The notes under the pieces are model-generated. The model was not told the origin of the DNA. It made no database searches and saw nothing but the letters and a program-made list of their open reading frames with translations. Shown piece by piece: positions 35,438 to 45,879 of a stretch of 64,000 nt of DNA. Positions within the stretch are counted from its first letter, which is position 1. Every line of letters begins with the position of its first letter. The DNA comes from Pirellulaceae bacterium (GTDB lineage Bacteria; Planctomycetota; Planctomycetia; Pirellulales; Pirellulaceae): contig BPJV01000004.1 in NCBI GenBank assembly GCA_026004795.1, positions 620,001-684,000 on the forward strand. Reading direction: 5' to 3'. The translations under genes and the position numbers were made by a program.

Positions 35438-37019
35438 GGATTCTCCTCAGATCCAATTTGCCACTACCCAAAATCGGAATCTCGTCGACCTGGACAAAAC
35501 TCTGCTCATCGGGCAAGTATAGATTCGGCAGCCCGGTTTCGGCTAGGCGTCGGACCAGTTCCGCCGGCGAGCAGGGGAGGCCGGTATGCAAGACCACCAG
35601 TCGTTCTCCTTTGCGTTCATCCGGAATGGCCGTCACCGCCACGCGCAACGTCCCCTCTTCATCAACACCCAGGATCTGGTTGATGGCCTCCTCCACTTGA
35701 ATATGAGGGACCATTTCGCCTCCGATCTTGGAAAACCGGCTGAGGCGCCCCGTGATGTAAATGAATCCGTCCTCATCGATGTACCCGACATCGCCGGTAC
35801 GGTACCATCCGTCATGCATTACCTCCGCCGTCAAATCGGGCCGCTGCCAATACCCTTTCATCACATTGGGACCTCGCACCTCGATCAGTCCCGTCTCGCC
35901 AACGGGCAAAGGTTCATCGGTATCGATCGACACCACACGCACCTCGACTCCCGGCAACGGCCGACCAATCGACCCCTCGCGCCAGCCCTCGTGGGGATCG
36001 CCAGCGGATCGAGAAGGAGGAATATTGACGGCGACCACTGGGCTCAGTTCGGTCGTACCGTACCCTTCCATCGGACGCACACCGAATCGCTGCTCGAACG
36101 CCTCGGCAAGATCGACAGGCATTTTTTCTGCCCCCAGGACGACGACCTCGAGAGTGCGAAATTGCTCTGGTTCAATTCGTCGTAAATAGCTGCGCAAGAA
36201 CGTGGGGGTGGCCAATAGAACGGTCACACCATACTGCTCGGCCAACTTGCCGATTACCCGGGCATCCAACGGTGAGTAATGATACACGGCAGCGCATGGC
36301 AACGTCATCGCTGCCCATAAGGTGACGGTGTAACCAAAGGAATGGAAAAAGGGCAGAATCCCCAAGACCACATCATGCTCGTCCAGCTTAATGCATTTTT
36401 CAATGCCATCGATATTCGAGTAAATATTGCCATGAGTTAACATCACCCCTTTAGGAACGCCAGTCGATCCGGAGGTGAAGACCAGGGTTAATAAGTCATC
36501 GGCGGTCAAATGTCCGAGTCCTAGTCGCGCATGCAAGCGCTCTGGGGAATAGCAGTGGGCTTGCACCCAGGCGACCAATTTGTCGCTTAAACGGATGCGG
36601 GGACGCACGTCTTCTAAACACAGCGTGGGAGCCCCGGGATCGAGTTCGACTTTTTCCAGAAAGCGGCGGCTAGTGAGGACACGTTTGAGCCCAGCCGCCT
36701 CGCTGCACTGAGCAAGCACACGATTGCTCGCCGTATAATTCAAATTCACCGCCACTTTGCCCGCTAAGGTAACGGCAAAGTTGGTGGCAACGGCCGGTAC
36801 CGTCGGTGGTAGGAAAATTCCCACTTGTTGCTCGTCCGCAGCAAATACCTCGCGGAGTAGGAATCGGCGCAGCGCCAACGTGCGCACCAGCAGGTCGATC
36901 GCCGATAGCTTCACCCCCGTCGAATCGGCCGCCTTGAACCGCTTCCCTCCCCGTTTCAATTGTCGCAACAACCGCAGGGTGACGACCTGGTCTTGATTAG
37001 CCTTCGACGCATCGCTCAT
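35403..37019 (-). CDS. AMP-dependent acyl ligase (acyl-CoA/acyl-ACP synthetase)
   Basis: A 538-residue member of the adenylate-forming superfamily that activates a carboxylic acid as acyl-AMP and then as a thioester. P-loop-like motif LVFTSGSTGVPKGVML near residue 187, the A5 motif YGTTELSPVVAVN, A7 WYRTGDVG, A8 GRLSRFSKIGGEMV, and the C-terminal catalytic lysine region LGSGKLDLRRIRE. The middle section resembles the acyl-ACP synthetase half of Aas-type proteins (FHSFGYTVTLWAAM). The frame extends to 37325, but ATG 37019 is preceded by AAGGTGG and begins MSDASKANQ, so I use it. The end overlaps pabB. The substrate is probably a fatty acid, unproven. Confidence 0.88.
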   Translation of the reverse strand: MSDASKANQDQVVTLRLLRQLKRGGKRFKAADSTGVKLSAIDLLVRTLALRRFLLREVFAADEQQVGIFLPPTVPAVATNFAVTLAGKVAVNLNYTASNRVLAQCSEAAGLKRVLTSRRFLEKVELDPGAPTLCLEDVRPRIRLSDKLVAWVQAHCYSPERLHARLGLGHLTADDLLTLVFTSGSTGVPKGVMLTHGNIYSNIDGIEKCIKLDEHDVVLGILPFFHSFGYTVTLWAAMTLPCAAVYHYSPLDARVIGKLAEQYGVTVLLATPTFLRSYLRRIEPEQFRTLEVVVLGAEKMPVDLAEAFEQRFGVRPMEGYGTTELSPVVAVNIPPSRSAGDPHEGWREGSIGRPLPGVEVRVVSIDTDEPLPVGETGLIEVRGPNVMKGYWQRPDLTAEVMHDGWYRTGDVGYIDEDGFIYITGRLSRFSKIGGEMVPHIQVEEAINQILGVDEEGTLRVAVTAIPDERKGERLVVLHTGLPCSPAELVRRLAETGLPNLYLPDEQSFVQVDEIPILGSGKLDLRRIREIALEHFGQS

Positions 37020-37069
37020 TATTGCACCACCTTGCACCGACGATAATTGGGAGAGGGAAACCAATCTCC

Positions 37070-39052
37070 CTACTGAGATGCCTGTCGGACCGCCATTAGA
37101 TAACGATGGAGTTCTGCGCGCACTTTGGGAAATAACAAGAGCAGCCCCAACATGTTGGGAAACACGAGGGCCAGAATCATCGCGTCCGAGAAACGTATCA
37201 CTGAGTTGAGCGTCGACGCGGCTCCGATCACGATAAAGGTGCAGAACAGAATCTTGTACGTCAGATCGACTCGCGCCGATCGGCCAAACAGATACTTCCA
37301 GGATTGAAGACCATAGTACGACCAAGAAATCATCGTCGACAAGGCAAACAGTACTACCGCCAGCGTCAGGACATACTTGAATCCTGGCAGCACACTGTCA
37401 AAGGCGCGACTAGTCAAGTCAACTCCACTGACGCGTTCCGCGTCGATCAGCACGGCACCGTTGACGACATCACCGTATTGGAACCGGCCGTCGAGATTGT
37501 AAAGGATGATGACCAGCGCGGTCATGGTACAGATGACCACGGTGTCGATGAACGGTTCGAGCAGGGCGACGACTCCTTCCGACGCGGGATAACGCGTGCG
37601 CACGGCGGAGTGAGCGATGGCCGCGGATCCGGCGCCGGCTTCGTTGGAAAACGCAGCGCGTTGAAAGCCTACGATGATGACTCCGACTACGCCGCCGAAA
37701 CCGGCTGCCGGAGTAAACGCCCCGGCAACCACCTGTTGAATGGCTGCCGGGAGATGCTGGAGGTGCGAAATGATGATGACCAATGCCGCCAGGACGTAAA
37801 TAATCGCCATCAAGGGAACGAGCTTTTCTGTTACTGCCGCAATGCGCTTAATGCCGCCGATGATGACCACACCCACGACAATCGCCAGCAAGATCCCCAC
37901 GATGGTTCCCGACGCGCCGCCTTCAATAGACACCAACGACAGGATCTGCTTGGTGGCCTGATTGGACTGGAAAGCGTTTCCTCCCCCCAGCGAAGCTCCG
38001 ACGCAAAGAACCGCAAAAATGATTCCCAGGACGCGCCCTAACGGAGCCAGTCCCAACTCGCGTAATCCCTTGGACAGGTAGTACATGGGACCGCCGTGCA
38101 CCGTGCCGTCCCGCTCCAAGTCACGGTATTTGACGCCCAGGGTACACTCGACGAACTTGGTCGACATGCCCAAGAATCCGCAGACGATCATCCAGAAGGT
38201 CGCTCCCGGTCCGCCCATGGCAATGGCCACAGCCACCCCAGCGATATTCCCCAATCCCACCGTTCCCGATACGGCGGTAGCTAATGCTTGAAAGTGAGAA
38301 ACCTCCCCACTCTCGCCTTCATCCCGAATCGTATCCACCACGTCGCCATCGGTGGTATGCACCTCCGGCTGGACTGTGGCGGCTCCTTCTTTCTCGATTC
38401 GATCATATTTGCCACTAACTACGCGAATGGCGAATGGCAACAGTCGAATATTGACGAACTTGAAAGCCACGGTAAAAAACGCGGCACCGCATACCAGCAA
38501 GATAAGCACCAAGGGGATTTGCCGCTGGCGGTAGAAAAGCGATTGCTGTTCCTCGGTCAACGTATCGAGTATTTCACGGTTCCTCCGTTTGACGATCTCC
38601 GCGCGCCGATGCCCATTGGATTCGGCCAACACCGCGGAGTTGCGATCTTCAATCATGATGGCGATATTTGCCGCCCGGGGTGGATCCAATCCAATCCGTT
38701 CTTGCCATTCCGGTTTCAACAACTCGTCGACGGGGGGCACCTCCCGGCCCAAGGGAATCGGGGTAAGCACTAAAGATTCCCACCAATCGGCGATCGGTTC
38801 GAACTTTTTGTCGATCCAATCGTCCACTCCCATCGCCTGCTCGTCCGCTGAGGTGGTCGTGGCGAGTCCATTTTCCTTTTCTTGGTCACTCTCGACAGAG
38901 TCGTTGGCCGTCGGTCGTGGCCCCTCAGCCTCTGCAGACGTAGATGGTTGAGCCGTCAACTCACCGCTAGGCAAGAACAACACCAACGCTAACAACATAC
39001 GCCAGGTGACACGGTGGTGCAGAACCGATCGATGGCCACCTAGCACTGTCAT
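37070..39052 (-). CDS. Sodium:alanine/glycine symporter (AGCS family) with secreted N-terminal extension
   Basis: The C-terminal 500 residues are a complete AGCS transporter: [38 protein letters not shown] with the substrate-site loop, [26 protein letters not shown], and [16 protein letters not shown]. Ahead of it is a cleavable-looking signal ([17 protein letters not shown]) and a hydrophilic, Glu/Arg-rich stretch of about 130 residues with helical character. Standard AGCS proteins have about 450-550 residues and no such leader; this one has 660. I start at ATG 39052 because upstream codons are unconserved in character. Transport of alanine or glycine with Na+ is the family role. The N-terminal region's function is unknown. 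Confidence 0.88.
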   Translation of the reverse strand: MTVLGGHRSVLHHRVTWRMLLALVLFLPSGELTAQPSTSAEAEGPRPTANDSVESDQEKENGLATTTSADEQAMGVDDWIDKKFEPIADWWESLVLTPIPLGREVPPVDELLKPEWQERIGLDPPRAANIAIMIEDRNSAVLAESNGHRRAEIVKRRNREILDTLTEEQQSLFYRQRQIPLVLILLVCGAAFFTVAFKFVNIRLLPFAIRVVSGKYDRIEKEGAATVQPEVHTTDGDVVDTIRDEGESGEVSHFQALATAVSGTVGLGNIAGVAVAIAMGGPGATFWMIVCGFLGMSTKFVECTLGVKYRDLERDGTVHGGPMYYLSKGLRELGLAPLGRVLGIIFAVLCVGASLGGGNAFQSNQATKQILSLVSIEGGASGTIVGILLAIVVGVVIIGGIKRIAAVTEKLVPLMAIIYVLAALVIIISHLQHLPAAIQQVVAGAFTPAAGFGGVVGVIIVGFQRAAFSNEAGAGSAAIAHSAVRTRYPASEGVVALLEPFIDTVVICTMTALVIILYNLDGRFQYGDVVNGAVLIDAERVSGVDLTSRAFDSVLPGFKYVLTLAVVLFALSTMISWSYYGLQSWKYLFGRSARVDLTYKILFCTFIVIGAASTLNSVIRFSDAMILALVFPNMLGLLLLFPKVRAELHRYLMAVRQASQ

Positions 39053-39753
39053 AATGCACTGAAACACTGGTAGCTCCCGGGTAAATCGAAGTCCAAGTCG
39101 CTCATCCTCCTCAACCTCGTTGGGCCCTACCCCGCGGATGATTGGCAACACTGTAGTGGAAATCACCGTCGCGATGCAATTGCAAGCTTCAGAGTATACC
39201 TAGCTCGTTTCCGCGCTTCCACCAACATGCGGAGCGACGTCCTGGTTTTCGAGCGTGTCGCTAGTCCACCAACACATGCGGCTTCCAGCAAACTACCCAG
39301 GTTACCCGGAAGTGTTCTCATGCTGCCCAGCAAGCGAGCGGCGGAACCACACGGAAACCTCGTCATGAACAAGCGGGCATACGGCGCGGCATCGGTCTCT
39401 CGCGTGATGGGCGACTACGGATCCTGCTCGTAGCGCAATGCCAGTAGTGAAGAGTTCGTGCGGACACGTTGGTACAAGCGCCATCGATTGCTCCGTTGAT
39501 TATACGTGCGATGTGCCACGGAGCGGCCGCTCGTTTCGGCAAGGGGCCTTACCCGAGATGGCATCTACCGGAAGTCGCCCGCCGACCAGGTCACGCTCGC
39601 GACAGCAACGCACATTGGCAGCAGCGAGGCGTTGACCTGTTCCCTGCGACCTACCTGTCACACGAACACTATGATGCACGGCGATGCATGTCGAGTCGCC
39701 GGACCCAACAGCGGATCGTTGGCGCAGGTCGAAACCGGTTGGTGGGCCTGAGG
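39053..39753. other. 701-base region without a supported gene
   Basis: Lies between the AGCS gene start and the 3' end of the peptidase-like gene, both on the minus strand. Short frames on both strands lack coding character, and no tRNA-like cloverleaf or long repeat is evident. It includes GTAGTGGAAAT near 39153, which resembles only the head of the REP-like repeats described at 48 kb. Confidence 0.4.
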
Positions 39754-41619
39754 TCAGTTCCCCTCCTCTTCGATGGCATGGCGCCAGGCTTCTATCCCTC
39801 CCACCACCGGCAGTTCGATCCACGTACGATCCAGGTCGACCATGATCCGCGTGCCAGGGTTGGGATGAAGCGTAAAGTCGCGGTCGGTCGACATGATCAT
39901 CAACCCAATCTGCTGGCCGGGCGGAATGATTTGATCATCGGGTTGTAATTCGAATTCCCATTCGCGGAACTCCCCCGGAACGAGCGGCGTGCTGTGACGC
40001 AGATTGCCGGCGTTCTGAGGATCGGCCCAACCACGTGTGATAAGATTGTCCACCAAGTGGACCTCCCTTCCCTCTTCCCACGGCAAGGCCACCAACCACA
40101 CCGATAGATTGGCGGCGGGCTTATCTGCCGCCAGGCGAATATGGACTTTGGGAAACCCACTGATGTGTACCTGGTGACCTAACGGTTTGGTTACATACAA
40201 CAAACGATGATCGGTCCATTCCGCTTTGGCGAGCGTCGCGCCGTCAAACGAGAAGTTGTCCGTGAGCTGCTCGCAGCCCTCCGAGGACGCTCCCCGCGAT
40301 GCAACTAAGCAACCTCGCTGGACGCCACCGCGGCTCGGATACAGGGGGACCATCCGCGCATCGGGATGGGGATAGTCCTCGTAGGCGGTCGGCTCGTCTC
40401 GCTTGGCATGCTCGCGGACGATCCACGCACGTGGTCCTCGTTCCACACCGTTGTCGACCTCGAGCAAATAACGACTGAACCAACGATTCATCATCGTGAA
40501 AGGGGGTGGTCCTCCATGCCCGTCTTGATGCATATACAGGTGGGCCATCAGCCCTTTCTCACGAGCGGCGCGGTAGATGCGAATCGAGTGTTCGGGAACC
40601 ACGTTCCAATCGTTGAACGCGTGCGCCATGAGCATGGGACAGCGCATGCCGTCCAGATCGTGCCAGTAATCACGGCTCATCCAAAAGTCGTTGTAGTCGC
40701 CCGTCTCTCGGTCTTGGTGCTTGCGCATCAATTGGTCGCGGATATGGCAATCACACCAATCGCGACGTTCGGGATTGCCACTGTGAATGAAGTCGTAAAG
40801 TACGTCGATATCTTCTCCCATCCATCCACCCGGATGCCGCACCAGTCCGTTCGAGCGGTAGTAATGATAGTAGGAAGTGTTGGGAGCAATGGGGATAATG
40901 ACCTCCAATCCTTGCACGCCAGTCGTTGCCGCAGCTAACGGCAGCGTCCCATTGTAGGAGGTGCCAGTCATCCCCACCCGTCCGTTGCTCCAATACGCTA
41001 CTACCTCTTCGTCATTGTCGATTTCGGTGTATCCTTTCGCTCGTCCGCACAACCAGTCGATGACCGCTTTCGGAGCCAACGATTCATTGTCGCCACCGAC
41101 CGTTGGACATCCTTGGGACAGACCGGTCCCAGGCGACGAGGAATGGACGACGACGAATCCCCGGGGAACCCAGTCGTGGATGTGGGAATTGGAAATAACC
41201 GGGCGTTCGATTGCCGCATCGAATGGTTCAGGAACCTGGCGCTGCGGTGGCGTGGCGCCTAGCTCGTGACGCACCGGCCAGAAATACTCCCTGCCACCTG
41301 GATTCGTGCCGCCGAAGTACGGACTGGTCACGTAGATGACCGGCAGTCGCCATCCTGCGGTATCGGTCTGTCGCGGTCGAGTGACGGAAACATGCATCCG
41401 ATCGAGCTGGCCATCGCCATCGGAGTCGAACTCCGTTTCCACGAACAGGTCGTGCCGGATCCATTGGGATGGATCCTCCGCTTCGGGGATGATTTGCGCT
41501 TGGCCATCTTCGATAACATGGATCTCAGGGGGAGCTGCCAGCAGACAGGTCCCAGCCCAGATGATTAGCAGACCTGCGGCCAGTCCCCGTAGAATCTGTG
41601 TTGCCTTCCGCGAATTCAT
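39754..41619 (-). CDS. CocE/NonD-type hydrolase, X-Pro dipeptidyl-peptidase-like, exported
   Basis: A 621-residue secreted alpha/beta hydrolase of the S15 family. N-terminal signal peptide ends near LLAAPPEI. The nucleophile elbow is GMTGTSYNG (Ser near residue 219), preceded by VVVHSSSPGTGLSQGC. The catalytic Asp candidate lies in AHAFNDWNV and the His in MHQDGHGGPP. A C-terminal jelly-roll domain (HISGFPKVHIRLAADKP) is characteristic of X-Pro dipeptidyl-peptidases and cocaine esterases. An early DSDGDGQLDRM segment looks like a calcium-binding loop. Expected action is release of N-terminal X-Pro dipeptides or ester hydrolysis; the motifs favour the peptidase branch without proving it. Confidence 0.87.
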   Translation of the reverse strand: MNSRKATQILRGLAAGLLIIWAGTCLLAAPPEIHVIEDGQAQIIPEAEDPSQWIRHDLFVETEFDSDGDGQLDRMHVSVTRPRQTDTAGWRLPVIYVTSPYFGGTNPGGREYFWPVRHELGATPPQRQVPEPFDAAIERPVISNSHIHDWVPRGFVVVHSSSPGTGLSQGCPTVGGDNESLAPKAVIDWLCGRAKGYTEIDNDEEVVAYWSNGRVGMTGTSYNGTLPLAAATTGVQGLEVIIPIAPNTSYYHYYRSNGLVRHPGGWMGEDIDVLYDFIHSGNPERRDWCDCHIRDQLMRKHQDRETGDYNDFWMSRDYWHDLDGMRCPMLMAHAFNDWNVVPEHSIRIYRAAREKGLMAHLYMHQDGHGGPPPFTMMNRWFSRYLLEVDNGVERGPRAWIVREHAKRDEPTAYEDYPHPDARMVPLYPSRGGVQRGCLVASRGASSEGCEQLTDNFSFDGATLAKAEWTDHRLLYVTKPLGHQVHISGFPKVHIRLAADKPAANLSVWLVALPWEEGREVHLVDNLITRGWADPQNAGNLRHSTPLVPGEFREWEFELQPDDQIIPPGQQIGLMIMSTDRDFTLHPNPGTRIMVDLDRTWIELPVVGGIEAWRHAIEEEGN

Positions 41620-41714
41620 GAGACGATCAATCCTGCAGAGCCAATAGAAGCATGGTGAATCGCCAATCGCATTACTGCCCAGCCAAGAGAATGCCGGCAG
41701 CCTGCGACAACGAT

Positions 41715-43862
41715 CTACTCAGAATGGGAGGCAGAATCCGCATGGGGATTCCGCAGATAGTATAAACGTCCATCCTCCGCACCGAGGACCAAGTCTCGCC
41801 ATTGATCTCCGTCCCAATCGACGGTGGTAGGACTGGTCGTATGCCCCGCCAAGACGGTCGTGGCGATATCGCCATGGTCCTCCATGATCGGTTGTTCGGC
41901 TGGACCAAGGTTGCGCAACAGCGCGCAATTGCGAGAATTGACTAATAAGTCGACCAGGCCGTCACGATCCCAGTCCACCACGCACAACTTGCGACGCCCA
42001 CTGGCACCCTTGGTTCCGTAATTCAGCCGCAGCAAGCCTCGGGGATCGGCAGGCCCGGCGCGGTGGCGGCTGTCGTAGACACCTCCACGAAAGATCCTCC
42101 GCCCCGGCAGCAATCGTAGTTGACCATCGCGTTCTTCCCGGGGAAACCACGCCAAGTACCCCTCATGATCCAACATGATAAGGTCATTCCATCCGTCGCC
42201 ATTCCAATCGTACACGACCGGCGTCGTGCGCCATTGAGTAACCAGTTCCTGAGGCTCAGGCGTCCACCATACCCAAGGCGGCTGGGGAGGTTTCCCTTCC
42301 CATTGAACAAGCACCGGTTGAGCCGGCGCTAGCTTCGGTCGGCCCGGCTCGCCCATGTTGCGATACCACTGCACACGTCCCAAAATGGAGTTTACCACGA
42401 GGTCTTGGAGACCATCATGATCCCAGTCCGCCACGCTCAGCGTCGTATAGCCCCACTTCGCTTCCGCTGGACCTTGAATGGACCCGTTGGGGCCCGCCAT
42501 GATGCGCAGCGGCTCTCCATCCACTTCCAACATTCGCGGCGGACGCCACTGCGGCATGCCTCCGGCATGGCTCACGCCCAGGTTTTCGAAAACGGCGATG
42601 TTGCCTGCCGTGTTGCCGCACACCAGGTCCTCATCACCATCGCCATCCCAGTCGACTCCCACGGGGGTCACCAGGGCGCCGAACTTGAGCCATCGTCCCC
42701 GTTGCTGAAGGTAGATCGGGTCCGCGAATTGAGGCAGCCGGTCGACGCAGTAACCGAGATTCTCCAACCATGCCACGCGTCCATCCTCGTCCCCACAAAT
42801 GATATCGGCATCGCCGTCGCCATCCCAATCGACGCTGGTGGGGGTAATCATTTGCACATGGAGGTGCACACGATGGCCGTCGCGCATCAAAGGTCGACCG
42901 GCAACGAACTGAGGTTGCTGACGCGTCCCGACATTTTCGAAATAAGTGAATCCGTCCAGGAACTCACCGCACAAAAGGTCGAGGTCCCCATCACCGTCAA
43001 AGTCCTCCAAACACGGCATGGGATTTCCGTAAACGTCAAGTGGCTGGCCACCTGCCTCGATTTGTCGTGGGGCGTCGTAAACCGGGGAGCGGTCGGTACC
43101 CGTGTTGAGCAACAGGTAAACATAGCCATGGAGTCTTCCCCGTTTCCAATTCCCCTGCTCATCGTAGCCATCGTCCCAACCATAGTCTCCCCAGTCGTCG
43201 ACGCCGACCAACAGATCCGCGTCACCGTCTCCCTCCCAGTCGACATAGCTCCAAACGTTGAACCGCTGGTTCCCTTTTCTTTGATGGACCTGCGGAGTGG
43301 GATAAACCTTGCGCATCTCTTCAACAGAGAAATCACCGGCACGAAAACGGGGGTACTCGATGTTGGCGCTGAGCACGTGAGGAACACCACCAATAAACGA
43401 GACGCGCAGGTTCTTCGGAGCCTGGTCACTCAAGCGCACGGGCGGTTCGAAAACGGGCGTCGCTGTGTTTCCTTGGCGGTTTTCAAACAAATAGATGCCC
43501 CGAAAGGGCACATCCGGGCATGCGACAACCAGGTCCCAATCTCCGTCTTCGTCCCAGTCCATGGGCAGTGGCCAGGCCCACAGCCCTACCCCTAAGTCGA
43601 CGATCGGGGCTTGCTCGCCGTACTCCAAGGGGACCAGCTTACCTGGCGAATTGTTGGCCCAGCCCACATGCGGGCTCACCGTGAGGCAGCCGACCAGAAT
43701 CGCCCACCTTCCCCAGCGGCTCCCGCGGATCCTCCGCAGAACGATCCACCACAGGATGATCGCGATACCGACAGCCTGCTGCCGCCGATGATCCCATCGT
43801 GCCCTGTCTCGCCAGTGACTCGGTAGCACGTAACAACGCGTAGCGCAATGATGTTCTGGCAT
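41715..43862 (-). CDS. FG-GAP/VCBS repeat protein, exported
   Basis: A 715-residue protein made largely of beta-propeller-type FG-GAP repeats, each carrying a calcium-loop DxDxDGxxD: for example DWDEDGDWDLV, DWEGDGDADLL, DFDGDGDLDLL, DWDGDGDADII, DWDGDGDEDLV, DWDHDGLQDLV, DWNGDGWNDLI, DWDRDGLVDLL. At least nine copies span residues about 95-710. A hydrophobic stretch near residue 50-70 (WAILVGCLTVSPHVGWA) is a plausible signal peptide, so the true start may be downstream of 43862, for example at a GTG near residue 31. Such proteins are extracellular or cell-surface and bind ligands or calcium; no catalytic domain is visible. Its function is unknown. Confidence 0.8.
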   Translation of the reverse strand: MPEHHCATRCYVLPSHWRDRARWDHRRQQAVGIAIILWWIVLRRIRGSRWGRWAILVGCLTVSPHVGWANNSPGKLVPLEYGEQAPIVDLGVGLWAWPLPMDWDEDGDWDLVVACPDVPFRGIYLFENRQGNTATPVFEPPVRLSDQAPKNLRVSFIGGVPHVLSANIEYPRFRAGDFSVEEMRKVYPTPQVHQRKGNQRFNVWSYVDWEGDGDADLLVGVDDWGDYGWDDGYDEQGNWKRGRLHGYVYLLLNTGTDRSPVYDAPRQIEAGGQPLDVYGNPMPCLEDFDGDGDLDLLCGEFLDGFTYFENVGTRQQPQFVAGRPLMRDGHRVHLHVQMITPTSVDWDGDGDADIICGDEDGRVAWLENLGYCVDRLPQFADPIYLQQRGRWLKFGALVTPVGVDWDGDGDEDLVCGNTAGNIAVFENLGVSHAGGMPQWRPPRMLEVDGEPLRIMAGPNGSIQGPAEAKWGYTTLSVADWDHDGLQDLVVNSILGRVQWYRNMGEPGRPKLAPAQPVLVQWEGKPPQPPWVWWTPEPQELVTQWRTTPVVYDWNGDGWNDLIMLDHEGYLAWFPREERDGQLRLLPGRRIFRGGVYDSRHRAGPADPRGLLRLNYGTKGASGRRKLCVVDWDRDGLVDLLVNSRNCALLRNLGPAEQPIMEDHGDIATTVLAGHTTSPTTVDWDGDQWRDLVLGAEDGRLYYLRNPHADSASHSE

Positions 43863-44283
43863 GTAGAAAGTCTCTGCGTAGATGACCTGAGTCTCCAGGT
43901 TAGTAGCGACTGAGCCGAGTCAAGGCTCGTCGGGGGTGGTTCTTGCAAATCGCTCCGCGCGGTGCGCCGAGGGCCAGTAGGAGCAGCCACCGCGGCAGGG
44001 GAGCGAGCATCGGGCAGGAGAAAACCTGGTAACAAATGAATCCATCATCTGCATCAAAACCACTTTGGCGATGATTTGGCCTCGGGAAGCTCCCGTCGCA
44101 GCTGTGCACCGCTACCACCGTCCGCGGTAGCCGGCCTCTAAGCTCACATGGCCAAGAAACAAGCGGCACTGCTAGTCTTGCGCGCCAGCAGCACCGCTTA
44201 GGTCGACGGAATCGAATGGCGAGCCAATCGCTGGTGGCATGCGCCGTTGCCACTTGCGCACCGCCACCGGCAACACCCCCCGC
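43863..44283. other. 421-base region without a supported gene
   Basis: Between the FG-GAP gene start and the 3' end of the oxidoreductase gene, both on the minus strand. No convincing frame or structured RNA was seen. It may contain the FG-GAP promoter. Confidence 0.4.
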
Positions 44284-45642
44284 TTACCCGGCGAAGGGGT
44301 TCCCCTCTCCGAACGGATTGTATTTGCCTGGAACCGGAACGGGATATTTTCCGTCTGGCCCCGGCTTGGTCGGCGGTTCGGAGGCGAGCGTATAGCTGTC
44401 GATACCGGGAGCCAAATCGTGGCCCCGCTCCCACAGCTCATCCCATTTGATCACTTTCGCCGAATAGCAGGCTTCGCGTCCCAGAATAGCAGTAAAGGTC
44501 GACTTGGCCCCATACTCCCCTTCGTTGTAGATCTCACCACGCATGAGCGTTTCGATCAAATCGTGCTGCTCTTGTTGGTGACCGTTCAACCGTTGACCGG
44601 AGAATTTCCATGCATTGGGCCCAAATATTTCGCCCGATGGATCCGCCGTGCCTTTCGATCCATGGGCGAATTCACCGACGTGCGTCCAACTGCCCGCCAG
44701 ATGACGTCCCTGGCTCCACATCTTCGTACCGTCGGCGAAGGTGTATTCGCAGAAGGTGTGGTCATTGATCTGCGATAGCGAAGCGTCGCCACCCATCCGC
44801 ATTTCACGCCCGCCCATGCCGTTGCATTCCACCGGATAGGCGCCCTTGACCCAGCAGCCGACGTCAAGATTGTGAATATGCTGTTCGCAGATTTGGTCAC
44901 CGCAGAGCCAAATAAAGTGATACCAGTTGTTGCACTGGTAAGCCATTTCCGTGGGATCCATGCCGGCGTCCAAGACCCCTTTGAGGGTCTCCCGCCCGCG
45001 GTGCCAGATGCCGCCACCGTTCCAGTAGACGCGCAAGGCGATGATGTCCCCGATAGCGCCATCATGCAACCGCTTGACCGTTTCCACGTACTGAGGCTCG
45101 TGTCGCCGCTGCAAGCCGATGGCGACCAGCAGATTCTTCTTCTTCGACTCTTCGACCGCCTTCATAAAACGCTTCACTCCAGCGACGTCGGCGGCGACTG
45201 GTTTTTCGGAAAATACATGGCGGCCCTTTTGTACCGCGTATTCGAACTGCTGCGGCTTGAAGGCAGGAGGGGTGGCGATGACCACCAAATCGCAGTCGAC
45301 GTCGATCGCCTGTTTGTAACCATCCAGATCGGTGAAGATACGATCCTCGGGTACATCGACCTTATCCGGATACTTCTTTTTCAACTGAGCGATCGCGCCT
45401 CGGGCCTTTTTCCCGAACGCATCGTGCACGGCGACCAGCTTCACGTTCCCCTTGGTGTTCATGATATTGGCGGCAGCGCCCGTGCCTCGACCGCCGCACC
45501 CGATGAGTACGAAACGAATCTCGTCGCTTCCTTGGGCATGAGCCATGCGGGAAACACTCGCCGCCGTCGCCAACCCCGTCGCCGCGACAGTGGAGGTCTG
45601 AATAAAGGAACGTCTACTAGCTGTCGATTCTTGCTTAGTCAT
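44284..45642 (-). CDS. Gfo/Idh/MocA family oxidoreductase, Tat-exported
   Basis: A 452-residue NAD(P)-dependent oxidoreductase. The N-terminus has the twin-arginine motif SRRSFIQTS and ends near SRMAHAQG. The Rossmann motif is FVLIGCGGRGTGAA (near residue 45), then EKPVAADVAGVKRFM, the dinucleotide and substrate loop conserved in the family. The C-terminal sheet domain includes DIIALRVYWNGGG and HIHNLDVGCW, a histidine pair at the catalytic site. Such secreted members are greatly expanded in planctomycetes and are thought to act on sugars or inositols. ATG 45642 is used because GGAGAG precedes it; the frame extends to 45795 without conserved residues. The substrate is unknown. Confidence 0.9.
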   Translation of the reverse strand: MTKQESTASRRSFIQTSTVAATGLATAASVSRMAHAQGSDEIRFVLIGCGGRGTGAAANIMNTKGNVKLVAVHDAFGKKARGAIAQLKKKYPDKVDVPEDRIFTDLDGYKQAIDVDCDLVVIATPPAFKPQQFEYAVQKGRHVFSEKPVAADVAGVKRFMKAVEESKKKNLLVAIGLQRRHEPQYVETVKRLHDGAIGDIIALRVYWNGGGIWHRGRETLKGVLDAGMDPTEMAYQCNNWYHFIWLCGDQICEQHIHNLDVGCWVKGAYPVECNGMGGREMRMGGDASLSQINDHTFCEYTFADGTKMWSQGRHLAGSWTHVGEFAHGSKGTADPSGEIFGPNAWKFSGQRLNGHQQEQHDLIETLMRGEIYNEGEYGAKSTFTAILGREACYSAKVIKWDELWERGHDLAPGIDSYTLASEPPTKPGPDGKYPVPVPGKYNPFGEGNPFAG

Positions 45643-45879
45643 ACCTGTTACTCTCCCAAGGCAAAACAAAGAAACAAATACCGTCGTTGGTTCAACTGCT
45701 GCATGTAGGAAGCCAGGCGGCAACGAGGGAAACATTGTCGGCAGGAAAATGGTTGGGATTCGTCCTCTCAGAGACGCCGCGAGGCATGCGATCAATTCTA
45801 CACGGTCGACGCCAGCGCCGCTACCAACCTCGCAAAAGTGCCCGCCCCAGCTTTGGCATTTTTGGCAGATTTCTTCCCC

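Noticed and set aside
39140..39170. Further REP-like copy near 39153, and one near 55528
   Set aside because: Only the GTAGTGGA head is present; no palindrome follows, so these are probably chance matches.
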